Of a stretch of DNA of 64,000 nucleotides, positions 1 through 8,244 are shown one piece after another; position 1 is the first letter of the stretch, and every line of letters starts with the position of its first letter. This DNA comes from Candidatus Saccharimonadota bacterium (lineage in GTDB: Bacteria > Patescibacteriota > Saccharimonadia > Saccharimonadales > Saccharimonadaceae): positions 59,027-123,026 of the forward strand of contig JAGCAJ010000011.1 in the NCBI GenBank assembly GCA_017652765.1, written 5' to 3'. The notes below the pieces were generated by a model. That model made no database searches and was not told the DNA's origin. It worked only from the letters and a program-made list of their open reading frames with translations. A program made the translations under genes and the position numbers.

Positions 1-1
1 T

Positions 2-499
2 GCCGTCATGCTCTCTGATGAAACCGCTAATGGCCAGTATCCGATAGAAACTGTCAAGGCCATGAAAAAGGTTATTCTATATACCCAGAATCACTCCCAT
101 GTTTCCCCAATTAACCACGAAGTTACGGGCGAATTCAAAAACTACGATGCTATCGCCGGTGGCGTTACCCAGCTTGCAGAGAAGATTGGCGCAGACGTCA
201 TCGTCTGCCAGACCGCCTCTGGTGCTACCGCGGCCGCTATTGCCGCTCAGCGCCCTAGCCTTCCGCTAATTTCCGTTACGAGTAACGCCCGCGTTGCCGG
301 TCAGCTCGCCTTAACTTATGCCAACTCTTCCTTTGTCCGCCCATATTCAGAAAATTATGGCTATGATCTAGCCGTAGAACTAAAGAACTCCGGCTATCTA
401 CAGACGGAAGAGGGTAAGAAAGATATCCTTGCCGTCATTATTTCCGGCCACAAAGACGCCGTCGGAGGCTCAGACACTATCAAAATCGTCAGAATTTAA
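2..499 (+). CDS. pyk: Pyruvate kinase, C-terminal part (5' end outside window)
   Basis: Converts phosphoenolpyruvate and ADP to pyruvate and ATP, the last step of glycolysis, in the cytoplasm. The reading frame is open from the first bases of the window. The first visible residues AVMLSDETANGQYP match the conserved end of the pyruvate kinase barrel, just before the C-terminal domain. The remaining ~150 residues form that regulatory domain, with the GVTQLAEKIGAD and TASGATA segments usual in the family. Stop is TAA. pgk follows after 20 bases, so two ATP-forming glycolytic enzymes are probably co-transcribed. The start and active-site part lie upstream of base 1. Family assignment is secure. 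Confidence 0.93.
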   Translation, partial: AVMLSDETANGQYPIETVKAMKKVILYTQNHSHVSPINHEVTGEFKNYDAIAGGVTQLAEKIGADVIVCQTASGATAAAIAAQRPSLPLISVTSNARVAGQLALTYANSSFVRPYSENYGYDLAVELKNSGYLQTEEGKKDILAVIISGHKDAVGGSDTIKIVRI

Positions 500-519
500 G
501 TTTAATTTTTGGAGGTAAT

Positions 520-1587
520 ATGTTTGATAAAGAAGTTATCACGAATGTCAAAATTCGTGGCCAGACTGTTCTGGTCCGTGTAGATTATAATGTCCCAATC
601 AAAGATGGTGTTATTACGGACGATTTGCGTATCCGTGCCAGTTTCCCGACTCTAGAGCTGTTAGCTAAGAAAGGTGCCCGCCGTATTGTCCTTATCTCTC
701 ATCTTGGTCGCCCAGAAGGGAAAAAGGTAAAAGAACTATCCCTAAAGCCTGTTGCCGATAGACTAAAAGAGCTCCTGCCGGATAAAAAAGTCTTCTTCGT
801 AGGCGACGTTTCCGGCCCAGATGTAGAAGACGCCGTCGAAGCTCTCCCTGTTGGTGGAATTTTGCTCCTAGAAAACCTGCGCTTCTTCCCTGGAGAAGAA
901 AAAGACTCTCCTGAGTTTGCCAAAGAGATTGTCGACGCCACCCATGCTGACATTTTTGTCCAAGACGGATTTGCCGTAGTCCATCGCGCCCACGCTTCCA
1001 CCGACGCTATTACCAAGGAGCTTCCATCCGTTGCGGGCTTGCTACTAGAAAAAGAAGTTACTTCTCTCAACAAGATTTCTGAGTCTCCCGCCCATCCATT
1101 TGTCGTGATTATCGGAGGCGCTAAGGTGGAGGACAAACAGCCTCTTATTGATAAATTTGGCCGTATTGCCGACAAAATCGTCGTAGGAGGCAAGATTTCT
1201 GCGGATGGCTATACCAGCCCACTTGATAGTGTCTACGTCGTAGAGGACTTCTCAGACGCCACCAAGAGCGATTCCGGTCCAATTTCTACTGCAAAAATCA
1301 TAGATTTTGTCAAAAACGCCAAAACCGTCCTCTGGAACGGGTTGCTTGGCAAGGCCGAAGAGCCAGAATACGCTACCTCTAGCACCGCCCTTGCGGAGTG
1401 CCTAGGCGAGCTAAAAAACGTCACCAGTATCATCTGTGGAGGCGACACGAGCGGTTTTGTCGAGAATTTACAAAAAGAACATAAAGATCTGCACTATTCC
1501 CTTGTTTCCACCGGCGGTGGCGCCGCACTAGAACTTCTCTGTGGCAACGACATGCCCGGCATCGACGCCCTAGACGACAAAGCCTAA
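520..1587 (+). CDS. pgk: Phosphoglycerate kinase (short form)
   Basis: Transfers phosphate from 1,3-bisphosphoglycerate to ADP in glycolysis. Visible motifs: VRVDYNVP (about residues 19-26), SHLGRPEG (60-67), GGAKVEDK (about 199-206), CGGDTSG (about 305-311) and the C-terminal GGGAALELL. At 355 residues it is shorter than the usual ~390-400. The segment normally reading WNGPMG is WNGLLG here, so a few surface segments appear trimmed while the substrate and nucleotide sites are kept. A Shine-Dalgarno GGAGGT lies just before the ATG, and the gene sits 20 bases behind pyk, which indicates an operon. Confidence 0.96.
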   Translation: MFDKEVITNVKIRGQTVLVRVDYNVPIKDGVITDDLRIRASFPTLELLAKKGARRIVLISHLGRPEGKKVKELSLKPVADRLKELLPDKKVFFVGDVSGPDVEDAVEALPVGGILLLENLRFFPGEEKDSPEFAKEIVDATHADIFVQDGFAVVHRAHASTDAITKELPSVAGLLLEKEVTSLNKISESPAHPFVVIIGGAKVEDKQPLIDKFGRIADKIVVGGKISADGYTSPLDSVYVVEDFSDATKSDSGPISTAKIIDFVKNAKTVLWNGLLGKAEEPEYATSSTALAECLGELKNVTSIICGGDTSGFVENLQKEHKDLHYSLVSTGGGAALELLCGNDMPGIDALDDKA

Positions 1588-1596
1588 TTTTTACCC

Positions 1597-1625
1597 TTGC
1601 GCTTTTCTCCAATTTTTGCTATAAT
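1597..1625 (+). promoter_or_regulatory. Promoter of the RNase J gene
   Basis: TTGCGC (1597-1602) and TATAAT (1620-1625) with 17-base spacing. Expected start near 1632, giving a leader of about 70 bases before the ATG at 1704, with AAAAGGA as ribosome site. The leader carries a 7-bp hairpin (TCTCTAC/GTAGAGA, 1655-1676) whose loop holds AAGAGGTA. Confidence 0.7.
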
Positions 1626-1703
1626 AAAGTTACTAATCAATCACTCGTATCTTTTCTCTACAAGAGGTAGTAGAGATGTTATACATTAAAAGGAATTTTT
1701 TAT

Positions 1704-3833
1704 ATGAATCAAAACGAACAAGAACGTCGCGCTAGGTTACTAAACGCGGCCAAAAAGCGCCTTCCAAGTATCAAAGAACAGTTTGAGGAGGCCCAGAAAC
1801 GCAATTTTAACAGCAATTTCAAAGAAGGTGGGAAGGATGCCCACTTAGTAGGTAAACCCCGCAAAAACGCATCTAAAGGCCCAAAAAAGGCAAAACCAGT
1901 TTCAAAAACCACCAAAAACGCCAAAAATCAGGCCAAAAACGACAAAAACAAGGTCAATTTGTCTGTTTCTACGCGTAAGGGCGAGATGGTCCACCATCAG
2001 CGGATGCTCTCCCAGGATGTTAATGCTCAGGCTACCCAGCACATTATCGGTATCCCTGTTAATAAATCTAGATACAACGGTTATGATGGCGCCCAAGTTA
2101 CCCACGCCCAGCTAAAGAGCGCTAGACCATCTAACGATTCCGTCCATATTATCCCTATTGGTGGTGTCGGCGAGTTTGGTATCGGTAAGAATATGACCAT
2201 TATTGAGTACAAGGGTGAGATGCTCGTAATAGATATGGGTGTACTTTTTGCCGGCAACGATTACCCAGGCGTTAACTATATGATTCCAGATATTAAGTAT
2301 CTTGAGGACAACAGAGACAAAGTTAAGGCCCTGCTCTTTACTCACGCCCATCTTGACCATATTGGCGCCTGTCGTCATTTGCTCCCAAAGTTCAACCCGC
2401 TCACTCCTATTTACGGTACTGATTTTACTATTGGTATGATCAAAAAACAGATGAGCGAGCTAGAAGACGAGCCAGATTTGAATTACAATGTAATAGACCC
2501 ATTCAAGCACGAAAAAATCCAGGTTTCTGAGCATCTCTCCGTAGAATTCATCCACGTCCTCCACTCTATCCCAGGTAGCACCGCTATCGTAGTCCGCACC
2601 CCTAACGGTGTAATTTACGTCTCTGGCGACTGGCGCCACGAAGAGCGCCCTTATGGCAAACAGACTGACTATGAACGCATTGACGAGATTGTCAAAAACG
2701 AGGGAATTGACCTAATGCTTAATGAATCCACTAATATTGACTCTCCAGGCCATCACCCTCACTCCGAATACGACGTCGGTGACAACCTCGGTAAGGTCAT
2801 GGACCACTACGCTAATGGTCGTGTAATTATCTCCTGCTTCTCTTCTCAGGTTTCTCGCATTGAATCCACTCTTCGCGAGGCTGCTAAGCGTGGGCGCAAG
2901 GTAGCTTTTGCCGGCTTTTCTATGATTAACAACGTAGAAGTCGCCCTCCGTACCAAACAAATTAAAGTTCCAAAAGATGTCATCATGAAAATGGAAGACA
3001 TCGTCAAACTCCCAGACGACAAAATCACCATTGTCTGTACCGGTTCCCAGGGCGAACTTAACGCCGTGCTTAACCGCATGGTTACTGGCGCACATAAATA
3101 CATTAAGATTAAATCTACCGATACTATCGTATTTTCTTCTAACCCAATCCCGGGTAACGAGCCTCACGTAGTTAGTACGGTTGACGGCCTCTTGCGTGAA
3201 GGTGCCCAAGTTATCCAGAACGGAAAGACCCATCTGACGAATATTGGCCCGCTCCATCTTTCTGGCCACGCTTATTACGAGGACCACGTAGATTTTGTTA
3301 CGCGCCTCCACCCAAAGAATTATATGCCATACCACGGCGAATTCTATATGCTCCAGCACAACGCCGAGATGGCCGAGAACGTTATCGGTATTCCAAAAGA
3401 TAATATTATTATTTCCGATGACGGTGATATCGTGGAGTTCACCAAAGACAAAAAGATCAAGAAGACCGGTCGTATTCCTGCTGGCAACAAGCTCTATGAC
3501 GACGCCGACCAGCCTGTCCACGAGGCCGTAGTAAAAGACCGTATCCACATTTCTCGCGAGGGTATCTTTGTGATAGTCCTTACTATTTCCAAGAAAACCG
3601 GTCGCCTAGTCAAGACCCCAGATATCGTTTCTCGCGCCTTCATCTACCTAGATAATTCCGAGGAGCTAATAGGCAAGATTCGCCACTACCTCCGCATGAA
3701 AACCGAGCGCTCTGTCTCTACGGATGACGCCATGAAAGCTCTAAAAGAGGAAATCAAAGAAGAAGTGACCCACATTCTTTATGACGCCACGGGCCATACC
3801 CCGATTGTCATTCCAGTAATCAATAAAGTCTAA
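1704..3833 (+). CDS. rnj: Ribonuclease J with long basic N-terminal extension
   Basis: Metallo-beta-lactamase/beta-CASP ribonuclease that processes and degrades mRNA and matures rRNA, with 5'-exo and endo activity in the family. The zinc motif HAHLDH is at about residues 214-219, the beta-CASP region follows, and GHAYYEDHVDFV near residue 519 fits its later motifs. The typical RNase J core is ~555 residues. Here about 145 extra residues precede it, rich in Lys, Asn, Ala and Gln, with no predicted fold, probably a disordered RNA-binding tail. The gene has its own -35/-10 promoter and a ~70-base leader with a hairpin. It is convergent with the next gene and shares stop-codon bases with it. Function confident, tail role inferred. 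Confidence 0.95.
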   Translation: MNQNEQERRARLLNAAKKRLPSIKEQFEEAQKRNFNSNFKEGGKDAHLVGKPRKNASKGPKKAKPVSKTTKNAKNQAKNDKNKVNLSVSTRKGEMVHHQRMLSQDVNAQATQHIIGIPVNKSRYNGYDGAQVTHAQLKSARPSNDSVHIIPIGGVGEFGIGKNMTIIEYKGEMLVIDMGVLFAGNDYPGVNYMIPDIKYLEDNRDKVKALLFTHAHLDHIGACRHLLPKFNPLTPIYGTDFTIGMIKKQMSELEDEPDLNYNVIDPFKHEKIQVSEHLSVEFIHVLHSIPGSTAIVVRTPNGVIYVSGDWRHEERPYGKQTDYERIDEIVKNEGIDLMLNESTNIDSPGHHPHSEYDVGDNLGKVMDHYANGRVIISCFSSQVSRIESTLREAAKRGRKVAFAGFSMINNVEVALRTKQIKVPKDVIMKMEDIVKLPDDKITIVCTGSQGELNAVLNRMVTGAHKYIKIKSTDTIVFSSNPIPGNEPHVVSTVDGLLREGAQVIQNGKTHLTNIGPLHLSGHAYYEDHVDFVTRLHPKNYMPYHGEFYMLQHNAEMAENVIGIPKDNIIISDDGDIVEFTKDKKIKKTGRIPAGNKLYDDADQPVHEAVVKDRIHISREGIFVIVLTISKKTGRLVKTPDIVSRAFIYLDNSEELIGKIRHYLRMKTERSVSTDDAMKALKEEIKEEVTHILYDATGHTPIVIPVINKV

Positions 3834-4540
3834 CGCTTTTTGCGTTCGGCACGTTTGGCGCGTCGCTTGGCTTTTCTCTCGGCCTTGCGGCGTGCTTTTT
3901 CAATTTTCTTAGCGATTTTTTCCGGTGTCGCAAACAGCTCTTTGATTACTTTTTTAGCATTTTTCTTGATTTCGGCAGTCTGATCTCCAATTGCTTTGCT
4001 AAATTCTTCCATATTCTTAACTTTCATATTGGCATAAGATGAGGCTACTACATCAATTGTATATATCACCAACATCACCCCAGCAAGTGTAATTTGTAGC
4101 CACTGAGGCAAAAAATCAATACATTTATCCGCTAGGGGTACCAAGAAAGAAATAAAAATACATCCGCCTAGACCAAACAAAAGGGAATTGCGTAGGCAAA
4201 TCCGTCCATTAATATTAAACTTATGCGTCTTAGAATAGTCCCACCAGCGTAGATGAAAGATTTTCTCTAGGATATAGCTCGTACTATATTCTAGTATCAC
4301 CCCAATTGCCATCGCGACCAGAAATACTATAAAAAGATTATCCTTTGGGATATCTTTTGATAGCATTATCATTATAATTGCGCCGAATCCATAAATCGGC
4401 AGATACGGCCCAAAAAGAAATCCCCGGTTACTAATTTTCTTCTTCCGAGGCAAAGTATTAAGTAATTCCACAAAATAGCCCATCACCGCAAAAATCGTAA
4501 AATACAAAGTATAACGGGTAACGAACATAATTACATCCAT
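3830..4540 (-). CDS. Polytopic membrane protein, CmpB/type IV ABC-permease-like (PF06541-type)
   Basis: About 236 residues with four to five hydrophobic segments, then a very basic tail (KKIEKARRKAERKAKRRAK type) that should stay cytoplasmic. The segment FAVMGYFVELLN...SNRGFLFGPYLPIYGFGA is the hallmark of the family annotated as putative ABC-transporter type IV/CmpB, whose real role is unclear. I chose the ATG at 4540 rather than 4639: a TATAAT on the minus strand ends nine bases before this ATG and there is no Shine-Dalgarno, so the mRNA is probably leaderless. The extra 33 upstream codons would lie over the promoter. Transport function is only a family label. Confidence 0.75.
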   Translation of the reverse strand: MDVIMFVTRYTLYFTIFAVMGYFVELLNTLPRKKKISNRGFLFGPYLPIYGFGAIIMIMLSKDIPKDNLFIVFLVAMAIGVILEYSTSYILEKIFHLRWWDYSKTHKFNINGRICLRNSLLFGLGGCIFISFLVPLADKCIDFLPQWLQITLAGVMLVIYTIDVVASSYANMKVKNMEEFSKAIGDQTAEIKKNAKKVIKELFATPEKIAKKIEKARRKAERKAKRRAKRAERKKR

Positions 4541-4637
4541 ATGGGCTATATTATACCATACGAATCCGCCTATATTTTTATTGGCAAGAAACGCACAAGG
4601 CACATTCTTATAAAACGCGAGAAATAATAATTTAATC

Positions 4638-4664
4638 AAAAAACGCCCTTCTGGGAGTTTTTTG
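4638..4664 (-). terminator. Terminator of tRNA-Leu(CAG)
   Basis: Inverted repeat with A and T tracts on both sides (CGCCC/GGGAG core, TTCT loop), directly after the tRNA 3' end on the minus strand. Confidence 0.65.
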
Positions 4665-4665
4665 A

Positions 4666-4752
4666 TGGTCCCCGAGGCAGGACTTGAACCTGTACCTAAT
4701 TGCTTAGACTAGCACCTGAAGCTAGCGCGTCTACCAATTCCGCCACTCGGGG
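4666..4752 (-). tRNA. tRNA-Leu(CAG)
   Basis: 87 bases including an encoded CCA. Acceptor CCCCGAG/CTCGGGG, class II variable arm, D-arm TGGCGGAATTGGTAGACGC, anticodon loop TTCAGGT with anticodon CAG, T-arm GGTTCAAGTCC. A -10-like TACAAT lies just upstream on the minus strand. Confidence 0.95.
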
Positions 4753-4825
4753 ATGACCTCTAAAATTGTACCATAACTCTTATAAAATAGCCATCACTTG
4801 GCATTTCGTGCTATAATAATTTTGT

Positions 4826-5968
4826 ATGAGACTCCCCAAAAGCCATGTTAAAGTGTCTCTAATTACCTCTGGCGCAGTTCTTTCTGCCTTCATTTTTGGT
4901 ACTATTGCATACCATGTTACCTCTAATACTTTTGCTGACGACGGTCCTACTTCGTCCGCCGTTTTGGACTATCATTTCGTTACTATTTATGACCAGGGCA
5001 AGAAGCTCACCGTCAAGACCAACGCCGTTACGGTTGCAGAAGCTCTTGCTCGCGCCAATATCGAGCTGTCCTCTACTGACATCGTCGAGCCATCTCGTAC
5101 CACATTAATCAACGACGGTAATTTCCATATTAATATCTATCGTGCCCGCCCCATCATCATTTCCGACGGCGTAGTTAAGAAGCGCATAGAAACCGCTAGC
5201 TACGACCCTGCCACTATCGCTAGCGACGCAGGTTTTTCTATCTATGATGGTGACGAAATCGTCATGGTAGAGAATACTAATTTTATGGAAGCTGGCATTT
5301 CTACTGCATACAAAATCATTAGAAATGGTGGCGAGACTTTAACCGAAGAAATCCGTATCCCATTCGAAGAAGAAATCGTCCGCGACATTAACCTCCCAAT
5401 CGGTCAGAACGTAACCGAGCAAATCGGCGAGGAAGGTCTCCAGGTCAAGAAATACAAGATTAGCTTTGTTGATGGCGTAGAGGTTAAGCGCGAGCTAGTC
5501 TCCGACGAAGTCGTGCGCGAGCCGGTCAAACGTATTGTTAGAGAAGGCGCCAAGGGCGTCGCCAACAATTCCACTTCTGCCGGCGAAAACGAACAGATTT
5601 CTTGGGAATTTCTAAAATCCCACGGCTTTTCCGATGTCCAGACCGCTGGTATCATGGGCAACCTCATGCAAGAACATCGCTTTAACACTACTGATGCTGC
5701 CGGTGGCCTAGGTATTGCTCAGTGGACCGGTGGCCGTCGCAACAATCTCCTTGCCAGGGAAAACCCTTATAGTATCTATACCCAGCTCCAATTCCTTATG
5801 GATGAGCTAAACACCGGTTATGTCTCCGCCAAGAACTCTATTCTTGCTTCTACCTCTATTGAATCCGCTACTCGCGCCTTCCAGAATCAGTTCGAGCGTT
5901 GTGGTATCTGTCGCGAAGAAACTCGCATTGGCTATGCTTACGATATCTATAATAGGTATGTTAAATAA
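4826..5968 (+). CDS. Secreted cell-wall hydrolase with DUF348-like, G5 and phage-tail-lysozyme-like domains
   Basis: A 380-residue exported protein. Residues ~10-35 are a signal peptide or anchor. Two DUF348-like repeats follow (about 50-145, each with KTNAVTVAEAL or related text), then a G5-type domain (about 165-240, ending VVREPVKRIVREG). From ~255 comes a C-terminal domain with WEFLKSHGFSDVQTAGIMGN and GGLGIAQWTGGRR, as in phage tail lysozymes. This DUF348-G5-muralytic order is that of resuscitation-promoting factors such as RpfB, with the Rpf domain replaced. Likely cleaves peptidoglycan of the cell itself or of its host. TATAAT ends eight bases before the ATG, so translation is probably leaderless. 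The stop overlaps the rsmA start (TAATG). Confidence 0.82.
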   Translation: MRLPKSHVKVSLITSGAVLSAFIFGTIAYHVTSNTFADDGPTSSAVLDYHFVTIYDQGKKLTVKTNAVTVAEALARANIELSSTDIVEPSRTTLINDGNFHINIYRARPIIISDGVVKKRIETASYDPATIASDAGFSIYDGDEIVMVENTNFMEAGISTAYKIIRNGGETLTEEIRIPFEEEIVRDINLPIGQNVTEQIGEEGLQVKKYKISFVDGVEVKRELVSDEVVREPVKRIVREGAKGVANNSTSAGENEQISWEFLKSHGFSDVQTAGIMGNLMQEHRFNTTDAAGGLGIAQWTGGRRNNLLARENPYSIYTQLQFLMDELNTGYVSAKNSILASTSIESATRAFQNQFERCGICREETRIGYAYDIYNRYVK

Positions 5969-6750
5969 TGAAAAATAACAAATCTCTCGGCCAACACTGG
6001 CTAAAAGACCGTGCTATTTTAGATGAAATTGCCGAGCTTACCATCGGAAATGCTCCAGATTCGCCCCTAGAAGCCCCTGAAAACCGCTTATGCTTAGAAA
6101 TAGGCCCAGGCCTAGGTACGCTCACATCTAGTCTCCTAAGGGTCTTTCCGCGCGTTCTAGCCATAGAATTTGACGAAAATCTAGCCCATAACCTCCCAAA
6201 ATCCTTCCCAGGCAAGGATTTGACCGTTATGAACGAAGATTTTCTTAAATTTGACCTTGCCTCTGTTAGGCCTCCCTATGTTGTCGCCGGAAATATCCCT
6301 TATTACATCACTTCTCCGATCATTATGAAGCTCTTAAACGCGGAGAACAAACCGGACCGTATCGTGCTTCTAATCCAAAAAGAGGTCGCCGAGCGCGCTG
6401 TTGCTGGCCCAGGGAAGCATACCATGCTCTCCCTCTCTGTCCAGAACCTAGCTAACGCTTCTCTTGGCCCTGTTGTTACTAAGGATTTATTTACCCCTCC
6501 CCCTAAGGTAGATAGCCAGGTCCTCATTTTGGACCCCAAATCCACCCCTGTTATCTCTGATAAAGCTCTAAAGCTCGCTAGCTGTGCATTTTCTGCTCCG
6601 CGCAAGAAACTCATCAAAAATTTAAGCAGTTTTTACCCTGTTGACAGGCTAAAAGAAGCATGCCTAGAGCTTGAAATATCTCTTGATGCGCGCCCTTCTG
6701 ACCCCGCGCTCGAAACTTGGCAGAATTTATATAATCTCTTGCAAAAATAA
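5968..6750 (+). CDS. rsmA: 16S rRNA (adenine1518/1519-N6) dimethyltransferase
   Basis: KsgA/RsmA dimethylates two adjacent adenines at the 3' end of 16S rRNA with S-adenosylmethionine. Residues 5-13 read SLGQHWLKD, the family opening. The SAM site LCLEIGPGLGTLTSSLL follows at about 42-58, and the catalytic motif NIPYYITSP lies at about 110-118. The C-terminal helical part KVDSQVLIL...CAFSAPRKKLIKNL is present, so this is full-length RsmA at 260 residues. Its ATG overlaps the stop of the preceding hydrolase gene by one base, indicating coupled translation. Confidence 0.95.
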   Translation: MKNNKSLGQHWLKDRAILDEIAELTIGNAPDSPLEAPENRLCLEIGPGLGTLTSSLLRVFPRVLAIEFDENLAHNLPKSFPGKDLTVMNEDFLKFDLASVRPPYVVAGNIPYYITSPIIMKLLNAENKPDRIVLLIQKEVAERAVAGPGKHTMLSLSVQNLANASLGPVVTKDLFTPPPKVDSQVLILDPKSTPVISDKALKLASCAFSAPRKKLIKNLSSFYPVDRLKEACLELEISLDARPSDPALETWQNLYNLLQK

Positions 6751-6800
6751 ATCACAACCGTTATAATTTAACCAAAGTATCTATAAAAGGGAGGTTTTTC

Positions 6801-8204
6801 ATGAATCCGGACGAAAACAACAATAACCAGCCAGGGGATACCCCTGTTGCGCCAGAAGTGCCAGTCACTCCAGTCGCTCCTGATACCCCGGATTCCGCTC
6901 CGCTAGAACAGGCAATTGCCCCAGAAGTCCCAGCAGACACCCCTATCGCGCCTGTCACTCCAGAGGTGCCAGAAGCCCCAGCCTCTCCAGAAGTAGCGCC
7001 AGTCGCGCCAGAGGCTCCTGTCGAAGAGGCTCCAGCTTCCCTGGACCAGGTCGCTGCTGACTTGGCCGCCGTCGCTACAGAGGCTACCCCGGATTCCGCC
7101 CCTGTTGCCGAGCCTACCCCAGAAGCCACCCCAGAAATCACCCCAGAGCCTACTCCAGAAGCTCCAATTACTCCAGATGCCCCAATCGCCCCAGAGGCTC
7201 CAGCTCCAGAAACTCCAGAAATCACTCCTGAGCCAGCTCCATTTGCCGAGCCTATCCCAGAAGCCACCCCAGAAATCACTTCGGAGCCTACCCTTGAGAC
7301 TCCAACCGAAGCTCCGCTAGAAGCCCCAGAAATGCCTACCGAGGCTCCAACCGAGGCCCCTGTCCCAGAAGAGACTCCCGTTCCAGAAGAAACCCCGGCC
7401 CCAGAAGAAACTCCAGCTCCAACTTCTGCTAACTTTGTTGATGATGCTCCAGCCCCAGAAGCTCCAGCTCCAGCCGGAGACTCCGACGAAGAGGAAGAGC
7501 CTCTCGTTCCTGCCGAGCCGGTTCCTGGTTCTATTGGTAGTGCGCTAGCTTATTCCGACACCGCCCCAGATCATGCCATTCCTGTTGGCAAACCTATGAA
7601 GGCCAAAAAACAGAAAGCTCCGCTCACCAAAGAAAACATCAAACTCCTTGTCATGATTATTGGTGGTATTGCCCTCGTCGCCGTCGTCGCAACTATCATT
7701 TTCTTCATTATTAACAGCGCCTCCAACCGTAGTACTTCTAGCACTACTCCATCCAACAACAATAACAATAGCAGTTCCAATACCGTCTCTAGCCTCACTT
7801 GTACCCGCAAAGGTGACGCAGACACATTTGGCTCCTATGGCAATGTAGTTTCTGGCTCCGAGCAGGTTATCGCTATGTACACCAACGACAACCTTACTAG
7901 TTTTGGTACTACTCTAGCTCTGACTTATGCTTCAGAAGAAGACGCTAGCGCCGGCCAAACTTCCGCTCGCGATATTTATCTCCAAAGAGTCGCTTCTACC
8001 GGTACTACTGCAGATCCATTCACTAGTGCTTATGACGTCACTGGCACTACTTTGACCGTTACGCACCAGGCCGACGGCGAAGACATCACCGACAAAAACG
8101 CCAAGATTCTCGGCTTCTATGTCATTAAGGGTGAGCCAGTTACTGATATCGATACGCTCCTAGATAACTACGAGTCCGAAGATTATACCTGCGTAGAAAA
8201 ATAG
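6801..8204 (+). CDS. Pro/Glu/Ala-rich single-pass membrane protein, unknown function
   Basis: 467 residues. Residues ~8-240 are a low-complexity run of short PEAP/TPE/PVAPE units, acidic and proline-rich. A transmembrane helix lies at about 280-306 (LLVMIIGGIALVAVVATIIF), followed by an Asn/Ser linker and a ~130-residue C-terminal domain with one cysteine near each end (LTCTRKGD... and ...YTCVEK), which could form a disulfide outside the cell. The proline-rich part would be cytoplasmic if the helix runs N-in, or span the wall if the reverse; the sequence does not settle this. Ribosome site GGGAGG, with TATAAT about 25 bases further up. I do not recognise a family. Confidence 0.75.
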   Translation: MNPDENNNNQPGDTPVAPEVPVTPVAPDTPDSAPLEQAIAPEVPADTPIAPVTPEVPEAPASPEVAPVAPEAPVEEAPASLDQVAADLAAVATEATPDSAPVAEPTPEATPEITPEPTPEAPITPDAPIAPEAPAPETPEITPEPAPFAEPIPEATPEITSEPTLETPTEAPLEAPEMPTEAPTEAPVPEETPVPEETPAPEETPAPTSANFVDDAPAPEAPAPAGDSDEEEEPLVPAEPVPGSIGSALAYSDTAPDHAIPVGKPMKAKKQKAPLTKENIKLLVMIIGGIALVAVVATIIFFIINSASNRSTSSTTPSNNNNNSSSNTVSSLTCTRKGDADTFGSYGNVVSGSEQVIAMYTNDNLTSFGTTLALTYASEEDASAGQTSARDIYLQRVASTGTTADPFTSAYDVTGTTLTVTHQADGEDITDKNAKILGFYVIKGEPVTDIDTLLDNYESEDYTCVEK

Positions 8205-8244
8205 TCTTCTTGCAAGAATAGCTAAACTATTATAAAATATAGAT

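Noticed and set aside
2712..3548. 278-codon open frame on the minus strand inside RNase J
   Set aside because: Antisense shadow of a well-conserved gene; no promoter, ribosome site or recognisable protein.
5968..6750. Erm assignment for the first KsgA-family gene
   Set aside because: NIPYYITSP and the full C-terminal domain mark it as RsmA; only the 31958 gene is Erm-like.
6761..7279. 172-codon Gly/Ser/Ala-rich minus-strand frame
   Set aside because: Mirror image of the Pro/Glu/Ala repeat in the plus-strand gene; repeats on one strand leave the other open.
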